From positions 62,001 to 126,000 of the forward strand of contig NZ_FNHF01000007.1 in the NCBI RefSeq assembly GCF_900103695.1: a stretch of DNA of 64,000 nucleotides, read 5' to 3'. This DNA is from Sediminibacillus halophilus (GTDB lineage Bacteria; Bacillota; Bacilli; Bacillales; Amphibacillaceae). This document shows, piece after piece, positions 56,853 to 64,000 of the stretch (the first letter of the stretch is position 1; the number at the start of each line of letters is the position of its first letter). The position numbers were made by a program, and so were the translations under genes. The notes under the pieces were generated by a model. The model did not search any database, was not told the origin of the DNA, and worked only from the letters and a program-made list of their open reading frames with translations.

Positions 56853-56888
56853 AAAAACCTTAAGGATGCAGATATCCTTAAGGTTTTT
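56853..56888. terminator. Bidirectional terminator between 6S RNA and rsfA
   Basis: AACCTTAAGGAT and ATCCTTAAGGTT around GCAGAT, with A-run before and seven T after; it can serve the 6S gene (+) and rsfA (-). Confidence 0.92.
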
Positions 56889-56913
56889 TTGTGTTTATTA
56901 TCTTCGTAACTGG

Positions 56914-57585
56914 TTATCTAGCCATATGTTCTAAATTCCCGTTCTTGTCCATCTTGAAAGCAGAAGCAGATAGACTTTCCTGATCATCGAAGACCACCAT
57001 CTTACGGGCTCGATCCATGATTTGGATCAGCACTTGGTAATCTTCCTGGATTGCCTGCAGCTGTTCTTTTGTGTCTCCCAGTTGTTTCTTAAGCCGGTGG
57101 TTTTCTTCTTTAAGAGATTCATTATCATCTGTTAAGGTCTTAACATCCAATTGGGACTTCCTCGAGTCATGATAACCTTGTTTTAATGAAGCTAAATAGT
57201 CAATTACCGTGTCCAGATTAATAGAGGATTCATCTTCTGCTACTTGAACAGGTAAATGGAATTGTTCATTTACGGTTTCCTTAACTTCTTCTACCGGACC
57301 AGACAAAAAGGCTGGGGCTGGTTTGTGTGCAGTTTTCTGTTGTTTGGCAAGTGCACGTTTCTTCTCTTTTCGTTGTCGTTTTGCGATATCTACTGCCTGC
57401 TCATATTTCTTCCTTACCTCAGCATTCCAGCGGAATCCACAAGCAGCCGAGGTTCTATTCAATTTATCCCCGACTTCTTCAAAAGCATTCAATTGGGTGC
57501 TGCCTTCTCTGATATGTCTTAATACGGTTTCGGCTAACAGCAAGTCATCTTCATGTGACCAGGCGTCTTGTCTAACTTTAACCAA
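56914..57585 (-). CDS. rsfA: Prespore-specific transcription regulator RsfA
   Basis: Forespore regulator that tunes sigma-F-dependent genes. 223 residues: an N-terminal Myb/SANT-like DNA-binding domain (about 5-60; RQDAWSHEDDLLLAETVLRHIREGSTQLNAFEEVGDKLNRTSAACGFRWN split over the domain), a basic stretch, and a C-terminal coiled coil (LTDDNESLKEENHRLKKQL). TTG at 57585 is 8 nt after AAGGAG; the GTG at 57594 overlaps that site. A sigma-F-type promoter lies upstream. Confidence 0.9.
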   Translation of the reverse strand: MVKVRQDAWSHEDDLLLAETVLRHIREGSTQLNAFEEVGDKLNRTSAACGFRWNAEVRKKYEQAVDIAKRQRKEKKRALAKQQKTAHKPAPAFLSGPVEEVKETVNEQFHLPVQVAEDESSINLDTVIDYLASLKQGYHDSRKSQLDVKTLTDDNESLKEENHRLKKQLGDTKEQLQAIQEDYQVLIQIMDRARKMVVFDDQESLSASAFKMDKNGNLEHMAR

Positions 57586-57636
57586 AGTATTCACTCCTTC
57601 AATAAGTTCATAGAAATAGTTTGTAATTTTTATATC

Positions 57637-57665
57637 TATCTTTGCCGTTTCTATTGTTTTTATAC
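57637..57665 (-). promoter_or_regulatory. Sigma-F/G-type promoter of rsfA
   Basis: On the minus strand GTATA (57665-57661) is followed after 14 nt by GGCAAAGATA (57646-57637). This fits the sigma-F pattern GYATA-N15-GGNNANAHTR with one -10 mismatch and a spacer one base short. Transcription would start about 45 nt before the TTG. Confidence 0.55.
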
Positions 57666-58063
57666 GCGGGAATGTAATACTTTGTCTTTTTTATTCTGAA
57701 AACATAAGTGTTTTTTACATAAAGCTGCTGTGCCATCGGATATCTCTCGTTGCTTTAATCCTTTTAACAGTTGAAACAAATTGCGATACAGGAAGGAAAA
57801 ACTCGCTTTCCAGACACTTTTACAAGATTGGTTTCTCGTAACTGCTTCGGCAGAACACATCACGTTTCGTGAGCACGGATTCAGCCAGGGCGCTCATGAA
57901 TTAAATCTTTTATCCTTAACGGAAAGACGCAGACCCAGTAGCCGGTGTCTCTGACACGAATTGTTCTCGCAATAGTACAGTTATTTTGCCTGCGCTGTAG
58001 TGCTTACAGAAAGCGTAGTGGACTTCCATAGTATAATGAACACAAAAAAATAGAAGATAGAGT
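57666..58063. other. Non-coding region between rsfA and rarA
   Basis: About 400 bp without a supported gene. A 67-codon minus-strand frame (57660-57863) has no ribosome site. Small dyads are present (TCACGTTTCGTGA at about 57858-57870; TGTC/GACA near 57942-57955). On the minus strand AAAAATAGA/TCTATTTTT just after the rarA stop may terminate rarA. Nothing else recognised. Confidence 0.5.
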
Positions 58064-59353
58064 CTATTTTTGTTTTTTGAAATCTTGTAATTTCCTGTAG
58101 ATCTCCGCCATTCTTCGTTCCTCTCCAGCCTCTACGGGATGATAATACTGTCTGTCTTTTAATTTTTCTGGAAGATAGTCTTGATTAACCCAGCCGCCGA
58201 AAGAACCGACAGGATAATTGTGCGGGTATAAGTACCCTTCATGGCCCAAATCTTTTGCTCCTTTATAATGGGTATCACGCAAATGGAGAGGGATATCCCC
58301 GACTTTTCCTTTTCGAATATCATTTATTGCCATATCAAGGGCTTTGTAGGCGGAGTTGGATTTCGTAGACAGACACATATCGACGACAGCGACCGATAAA
58401 GGAATCCTGGCCTCAGGCATGCCAAGACGTTCACTTGCTTCCACTGCCGCTAGAACACGACTGCCGATGTCTTTGCTTGCCAATCCAATGTCTTCATAAG
58501 CAATCACAAGCAGACGTCGATTGACGGCAGTCAAATCTCCGCTTTCCAGTAAATGCGCTAAATAATATAAACCGGCATTTACATCACTGCCACGAATACT
58601 TTTTTGCAGACTTGATAATAAATTATAAAAATTAGATCCTTTTTTATCGCCGAACACACCAGCCTTATCAATAAATTCTTCCACTGTTTTTTCTTCCAGC
58701 ACGATTTCTTCCTCTTGTTTACCGGAAGCATAGACAACTGCTTCCAGTACATTTAAGGCTTTCCTTGCATCTCCGTTGGTCCCTTCCACAATCCGCTGAA
58801 TTACTTTCTCGTCAGCAGTGATAGGGAGATTCCCGAAGCCTCTATCTTCATCAGCCAAAGCGTTACGAAGCAGCATCTCTATATCTTTGCTGTCAAGCCT
58901 CTCCAGTTGCTTGATCTGTCCGCATCTGCTTCTAATAGCGGGATTGACATCGTGATACGGATTTTCAGTAGTGGCACCGATCAAGATAATTAACCCTTTT
59001 TCCACATGTGGGAGCAAGTAATCTTGCTGTGCTTTGTTAAAACGATGGATCTCATCGAGAAAAAGGATGGTGTTTCCTTCCATTTTCGCTTTCTCGACAA
59101 CGATTTCTACATCCTTTTTTCCGGCAGTAGTTGCATTCAAGGTGGTAAATGGCATGTTTACAGTACCGGCTATCGCATGCGCGATGGCCGTTTTGCCGAT
59201 ACCTGGTTCTCCGTATAGAAGCAACGATGGTACGTAACCGTTCATCAGCATCTGGTAAAGCTTTGTCTGTTTTCCGATCACATTTTCCTGTCCGACGACC
59301 TCATCGATTGTTTTTGGACGCATCCGGTAAGCCAATGGTTCTTTGCTTCTCAT
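58064..59353 (-). CDS. rarA: Replication-associated recombination protein A
   Basis: AAA+ clamp-loader-like ATPase (MgsA/WRNIP1 family) that acts at stalled forks. 429 residues: Walker A GEPGIGKTAIAHAIAG (about 49-64), Walker B FLDEIHRFNKAQQDYLLP (about 98-115), sensor 1 GATTENPYHDVNPAIRSRC, and the C-terminal tetramerisation region. On the minus strand GGGGGA precedes the ATG by 6 nt. Divergent from cymR. Confidence 0.96.
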   Translation of the reverse strand: MRSKEPLAYRMRPKTIDEVVGQENVIGKQTKLYQMLMNGYVPSLLLYGEPGIGKTAIAHAIAGTVNMPFTTLNATTAGKKDVEIVVEKAKMEGNTILFLDEIHRFNKAQQDYLLPHVEKGLIILIGATTENPYHDVNPAIRSRCGQIKQLERLDSKDIEMLLRNALADEDRGFGNLPITADEKVIQRIVEGTNGDARKALNVLEAVVYASGKQEEEIVLEEKTVEEFIDKAGVFGDKKGSNFYNLLSSLQKSIRGSDVNAGLYYLAHLLESGDLTAVNRRLLVIAYEDIGLASKDIGSRVLAAVEASERLGMPEARIPLSVAVVDMCLSTKSNSAYKALDMAINDIRKGKVGDIPLHLRDTHYKGAKDLGHEGYLYPHNYPVGSFGGWVNQDYLPEKLKDRQYYHPVEAGEERRMAEIYRKLQDFKKQK

Positions 59354-59470
59354 TACTATTCCCCCTGTATAATGAAGAGTCCAATGATCGTTCTTGAGTA
59401 TATAGCTTGACGTAACTTTAGAATGTCTATAAAATAACTATTTTCAAGCGTAATGATAACCTTGATAAAA

Positions 59471-59759
59471 TGCAAGAAACTTGCAATTCATGCTATAATA
59501 GCTTTTGGCTACAAGAACAATTATAACAAGGAGTTAAAGAGTTGGATGACAAGAAAGTCTCAATCTCTTTATAAGAAAAACGTTTAGATATATCGAGACA
59601 CCAGTGTCATTTAGGTGTTTCCCAATAGAAACTGACGAATCAGCGGTTATGAAGGCGAAGTTATCACAAGCTTGATGTATCAAAAAGCGGAGTCAAGCAA
59701 AACTAAAGCCGAAAGAAGTGTTCCGCTGTTAGAGAGTTATGCATGAAGAGGTGAGGGGA
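59471..59759 (+). promoter_or_regulatory. Promoter and long 5' leader of cymR
   Basis: Extended -10 TGCTATAAT (59491-59499); the -35 region is replaced by a dyad TGCAAG-AAA-CTTGCA (59471-59485). The leader to the cymR start is about 250 nt. It contains a mini-ORF of ten codons (TTG 59542, AAGGAG 8 nt upstream, reading LDDKKVSISL) and a GACAC/GTGTC hairpin near 59597-59608. No known riboswitch was recognised. Confidence 0.55.
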
Positions 59760-60179
59760 ATGAAAATCTCAACCAAGGGCCGGTATGGTTTGACCATAAT
59801 GATAGAGTTGGCAAAAAACTATGGCAACGGTCCGGTATCATTGAAGACGATCGCAAAGGAAAACGAACTGTCAGAACATTACTTAGAACAATTGGCAGCC
59901 CCTTTGCGGAATGCTTGTTTGGTAAAGAGTGTACGGGGAGCTTATGGAGGTTATATTCTGGCTAAACAGCCGAGCGAGATTACTGCTGGTGATATCATTC
60001 GAGTATTAGAGGGACCTATCACTCCTGTAGAAGGGATAGAGAATGAAGAACCTGCTAAACAGGCCTTGTGGATGCGTGTCAGGGACGCTGTAAAAAATGT
60101 GCTGGATACGACAACCCTTGATGATTTGTGTAAACACGGTGATGATGATAGCCAGGAAGCCTACATGTTTTATATTTGA
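59760..60179 (+). CDS. cymR: Cysteine metabolism repressor CymR (Rrf2 family)
   Basis: Represses sulfur uptake and cysteine synthesis genes, acting with CysK as cysteine sensor in B. subtilis. 139 residues: winged HTH (MKISTKGRYGLTIMIELAKNYG ... SEHYLEQLAAPLRNACLVKSVRGAYGGYIL) and C-terminal helices ending YMFYI as in B. subtilis. No Fe-S cysteine triplet is present (CLV only), consistent with CymR rather than IscR. ATG 59760 follows GAGGTGAGGGG; a 7-codon upstream extension is not used. Directly precedes iscS. Confidence 0.96.
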   Translation: MKISTKGRYGLTIMIELAKNYGNGPVSLKTIAKENELSEHYLEQLAAPLRNACLVKSVRGAYGGYILAKQPSEITAGDIIRVLEGPITPVEGIENEEPAKQALWMRVRDAVKNVLDTTTLDDLCKHGDDDSQEAYMFYI

Positions 60180-60196
60180 AAGAAGGGAGGATGAAA

Positions 60197-61339
60197 ATGG
60201 AACCTATTTATTTAGATCATGCAGCGACGACACCGGTGCATCCGGAAGTGACAAAAGCTATGCTGCCGGTGTTACAGGAAGTGTTCGGCAATCCTTCCAG
60301 TGTACATCATTTTGGTCGAAAGGCTAGACAAGTAATCGATGAAGCACGCCGTGTAATTGCTGGAAGTATCCATGCAAATGAAAAAGAGATTGTGTTTACG
60401 AGTGGCGGGACGGAAGCGGATAATCTCGCCGTCGTCGGAACCGCTCTTGCAAATCAGAAACGCGGTATGCATGTGATTACTACCCAAATCGAACACCATG
60501 CCACCCTCCATGCTTCCGAATACTTGGAAAAATTGGGTTTTGAAATTACCTATCTCCCTGTCGGACCGGAAGGAAAAGTGTCGGTGGACGAACTGGAGTC
60601 TGCATTGAGAGAAGATACCATTTTAGTGTCGATTATGGCAGTAAATAATGAAACAGGAATGATACAGCCAATAAAAGAAATTGGCGGAGTTTTGAAAGAT
60701 CACCCTGCCTATTTCCATTCAGATGCTGTGCAAGCATACGGTCTCCTGGATATTAATGTTGACGAGTGGAATGTTGATATGCTGACTGCTTCTTCCCACA
60801 AAATCAACGGACCTAAGGCTGGCGGTTTCCTTTATATGCGAGAGGGTACCCAGGTTGCAGCCTTGCAATACGGTGGAGAGCAGGAAAGGAAACGAAGGCC
60901 GGGAACGGAAAATGTTTCCGGCATAAAGGGATTCCAGAGGGCCGTCGAATTGGCTGTGGAAAAACGTGCGGAACGGCGACAGGAATACGGAGTCTTCAAA
61001 CAGATTTTTCTACAAAAACTGAAACAAGAAAATGTTCGGTTTATAATAAACGGGATCGAGACGGAAACAGTTCCTGCAATTGTCAACATTAGCTTTCCTG
61101 GTACGAACGTGGAGGCTCTTCTAACGAACTTCGACTTATCTGGTGTTGCGGCTTCCAGCGGTAGCGCCTGCACGGCTGGTTCGATCGAACCTTCTCATGT
61201 GTTGTCGGCAATGTTCGGAAAAGGAGATGACCGTACGACTAACTCGATAAGATTCAGCTTCGGGCTTGCCAATACCAAGGAAAATGCGGAAGAAGCTGCT
61301 GAACGAGTAGCTTCCATTGTCAAACGTCTGGCGCAGTAA
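60197..61339 (+). CDS. iscS: Cysteine desulfurase (IscS/NifS, YrvO-like)
   Basis: PLP enzyme that takes sulfur from cysteine and hands it to MnmA for tRNA 2-thiolation. 380 residues. The PLP lysine is in ASSHKINGPKAGG (about residue 203), the substrate His in TTQIEHHATLH, and the catalytic Cys in ASSGSACTAGS (about residue 325). ATG 60197 is 7 nt after AAGGGAGG; ATG 60191 is too close. Sits between cymR and mnmA, as in B. subtilis. Confidence 0.96.
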   Translation: MEPIYLDHAATTPVHPEVTKAMLPVLQEVFGNPSSVHHFGRKARQVIDEARRVIAGSIHANEKEIVFTSGGTEADNLAVVGTALANQKRGMHVITTQIEHHATLHASEYLEKLGFEITYLPVGPEGKVSVDELESALREDTILVSIMAVNNETGMIQPIKEIGGVLKDHPAYFHSDAVQAYGLLDINVDEWNVDMLTASSHKINGPKAGGFLYMREGTQVAALQYGGEQERKRRPGTENVSGIKGFQRAVELAVEKRAERRQEYGVFKQIFLQKLKQENVRFIINGIETETVPAIVNISFPGTNVEALLTNFDLSGVAASSGSACTAGSIEPSHVLSAMFGKGDDRTTNSIRFSFGLANTKENAEEAAERVASIVKRLAQ

Positions 61340-61342
61340 TGA

Positions 61343-62488
<1,146 letters not shown>

Positions 62489-62501
62489 TTGTATATACTG
62501 C

Positions 62502-62533
62502 AACCCCTTGTCCAATGTGACAAGGGGTTTTTC
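62502..62533 (+). terminator. Terminator after mnmA
   Basis: AACCCCTTGTC (62502-62512) and GACAAGGGGTT (62519-62529), then TTTT. Confidence 0.93.
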
Positions 62534-62663
62534 AAAGTTCAGTCAAGGGGTTGGCGGGACAATCGATTTTCATTAAACTAGAGGTAAGAGTGTAGAAGGG
62601 GTTAATCTTCAGAAAGTAATAGTGTACTCTTGCTTCTCTCCCACTGATTCGATTAAAGAATAT

Positions 62664-62842
62664 TTCTTCAGCTCGCGCTTTTCCGCAGGAGTCCGCGTAT
62701 GCTCCCTAAGCTTAGAAGTATGCTGATTAGTCTAGCGTAGAAATTTTTTTCCTGGAAACCCGACAAGACTTCTTAAAAACGGTTGTCGGGAAACGGGTGC
62801 TTTTCTTTCTAGAAACGGTTAGGGTTCCGTCCTTTCTTCTTC
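62664..62842 (-). repeat. Dispersed intergenic repeat, copy B (inverted)
   Basis: Reverse complement is homologous to 32281-32447 over its whole length. It contains a perfect 8-bp hairpin CCCGACAA/TTGTCGGG (62759-62766 with 62783-62790) around GACTTCTTAAAAACGG. It lies in the 545-bp gap between mnmA and the TPR gene; the rest of that gap (62534-62663 and 62843-63078) shows no gene. Confidence 0.85.
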
Positions 62843-63078
62843 TATTGGACTCTGCTCGTTATCCTAGCTACACGCAGTACCAAGTGATTCATGAGAAAAA
62901 ACAAATGGTGCAAAAAACGCCTTTCTTCTTTATAGATCAAGCGTGCATGGGTTTTGTATATATAGCCTAAGAAGACCCAAGAGTGCTCAGTGTCTAAGCA
63001 AAAGTAATAGAACGTCTTATAAGAAAATATTTTATCTGCAGGGTTTTAATGCTATGAAAAATACATCGGGGTGAGAAT

Positions 63079-63753
63079 ATGGACAAAATTAGTAAAGGAA
63101 TAGAAAAAATGCAAGAACAGGATCTTCAGGAAGCAGCACGCTTGTTCAATGAAGCGATTGAGGAAAATCCGGAAGATCCCGTAGGTTTCATCAATTTTGG
63201 CAACCTGTTGCTTCATATGAATGACTATCAGCGAGCTGAAAAATTTTATCATAAAGCGATTGAACTAGATTCCGATGCCGCTACAGCTTACTTTGGATTG
63301 GGGAACGCTGCTTTTGACCAGGAAGACTATCCAGCTGCTCAGCAACATTTTCAAAAGGCAATTAACACAGGGCTTGAAGAAGGGGATGTCTATATGATGC
63401 TGGCGATGTCCTTGCAACATCAAGATCATCAAAAGCTTTCCCTTCCCTATTTTCAGCGTGCCATTGAGTTGAACCCAAAAGATGAGACGGCTTTATTTCA
63501 ATATGGACTGGCTTTAGCGCAAACAAATCAAATCCAGTTAGCGCAACAAACCTTTTTCAAAGTTCTTGAAGTTGATGAGAGACACAGTGATGCCCTTTAC
63601 AATATCGGTGTAAGCTATTTATATGAGGAAGATGTCGACCGAGCTTACGAGTATTTTAACAAAGCACTGCAATATCAGCCGGATCATCTGCTAGCTGCAA
63701 ACGGGAAAAAGAGTATCGATGACATGCTGAACCAGGATAACCAGGAACAGTAA
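63079..63753 (+). CDS. TPR-repeat protein (YrrB-like)
   Basis: 224 residues made of about six tetratricopeptide repeats, each ending in a helix such as AARLFNEAIEENPED, AEKFYHKAIELDSDA, AQQHFQKAINTGLEE, SLPYFQRAIELNPKD, AQQTFFKVLEVDERH and AYEYFNKALQYQPDH. It has no signal peptide or enzymatic domain, so it is a cytoplasmic protein-protein scaffold. B. subtilis YrrB lies at the same place between mnmA and recD2, and a role with RNA modification or repair has only been guessed. GGGGTG site before ATG 63079. Confidence 0.88.
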   Translation: MDKISKGIEKMQEQDLQEAARLFNEAIEENPEDPVGFINFGNLLLHMNDYQRAEKFYHKAIELDSDAATAYFGLGNAAFDQEDYPAAQQHFQKAINTGLEEGDVYMMLAMSLQHQDHQKLSLPYFQRAIELNPKDETALFQYGLALAQTNQIQLAQQTFFKVLEVDERHSDALYNIGVSYLYEEDVDRAYEYFNKALQYQPDHLLAANGKKSIDDMLNQDNQEQ

Positions 63754-63768
63754 AAAGGGGCAATCAAG

Positions 63769-64000
63769 ATGGCAATGGAAGATAAAAACGGACAATTGCA
63801 ACAGAATAGTTATGTGAAAGGCGAGCTCCTTCATCATATTTTTATCAATGAGGAGGAGCACTTTTCCATTGCCAGAATCAAGGTTCTAGAAACCAATGAG
63901 TCTTTCAAAGAAAAGGACATGGTTGTAAAAGGGTATTTTTCCCGTCTAAATGAAGGAGAGACCTACGTTTTTCACGGTACATTTGAACAACATAAAAAGT
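63769..64000 (+). CDS. recD2: RecD2-family ATP-dependent DNA helicase, 3' end outside window
   Basis: First 77 codons only. The visible part (VKGELLHHIFINEEEHFSIARIKVLE ... VVKGYFSRLNEGETYVFHG) is the N-terminal OB-like domain of Bacillus RecD2/YrrC, a 5'-3' helicase for repair and fork stability. AAAAGGGG lies 8 nt before ATG 63769. It follows the TPR gene by 15 nt and is probably in one operon with it. No helicase motifs are inside the window. Confidence 0.88.
   Translation, partial: MAMEDKNGQLQQNSYVKGELLHHIFINEEEHFSIARIKVLETNESFKEKDMVVKGYFSRLNEGETYVFHGTFEQHKK

Noticed and set aside
57660-57863. 67-codon minus-strand frame between rarA and rsfA
   Set aside because: No ribosome site and no recognisable features; it also overlaps the likely rsfA promoter.

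Overview
The window is about 64 kb of chromosome from a low-to-mid GC, endospore-forming member of the Bacillaceae. The exact genus cannot be fixed from the sequence; the gene content would suit a Virgibacillus-, Halobacillus- or Terribacillus-like organism. Evidence: gene order follows the Bacillus subtilis folC-spoIIB-maf-radC-mreBCD-minCD-spoIVFAB-rplU ... relA-hisS-aspS-cymR-mnmA-recD2 region. Many sporulation genes are present (spoIIB, spoIVFA, spoIVFB, spo0B, safA, bofC, spoVB, rsfA, a YhcN/YlaJ lipoprotein). Shine-Dalgarno sites are strong AGGAGG-type, and TTG and GTG starts are frequent. No tRNA, rRNA, CRISPR array or intact transposase was seen.

Layout. 1-1165: 5'-truncated folC. 1260-12880: a membrane GAF-GGDEF diguanylate cyclase followed by a complete type IV pilus cluster (two minor pilins, a PilX-like protein, PilB, PilT, PilC, major pilin, PilD, PilM, PilN, PilO). 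It sits where B. subtilis has only comC. 12934-15330: spoIIB, maf, radC. 15163-16325: a 174-bp perfect-length duplication of the radC 3' end brackets about 0.8 kb of AT-rich DNA, the scar of an integrated element. 16587-20583: mreBCD-minCD. 21039-25214: spoIVFAB, RNase G, and rplU-prp-rpmA behind an L21 leader. 25347-28550: spo0B, obgE, pheB, pheA. 28739-32164: safA, a CotS/YutH-type kinase-like gene, nadE and a spore lipoprotein. 32691-38659: yebC, bofC, ruvAB, a DUF2905 gene, queA, tgt, yajC. 38963-43405: yrzE-like gene, an ArsB/NhaD-type transporter, a YetF-like gene, spoVB. 43528-56530: comN, secDF, a LapA-domain gene, recJ, apt, relA, dtd, a small HTH gene, and hisS-aspS behind a T-box. 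56645-56843: 6S RNA. Then rsfA and rarA on the minus strand, and cymR, iscS, mnmA, a TPR gene and the start of recD2 on the plus strand.

Most genes are housekeeping genes in conserved operons: cell shape and division site (mre/min), stringent response and purine salvage (apt/relA), tRNA modification (queA/tgt; iscS supplies sulfur to mnmA), recombination (ruvAB, recJ, rarA, recD2) and protein export (yajC, secDF). The sporulation genes cover engulfment, pro-sigma-K control, coat assembly and forespore regulation.

The parts most worth a second look are the pilus island with its own c-di-GMP synthase and a MshEN-type PilB; the radC attachment-site duplication with unexplained small ORFs inside it; two inverted copies of a dispersed intergenic repeat; and several regulatory elements whose sequence makes specific predictions (a T-box that looks tRNA-Asp specific, an L21 leader with alternative pairings over the RBS, a sigma-E promoter that fixes the spoIVFA start, a LexA box at ruvA, and a sigma-F-type promoter at rsfA).
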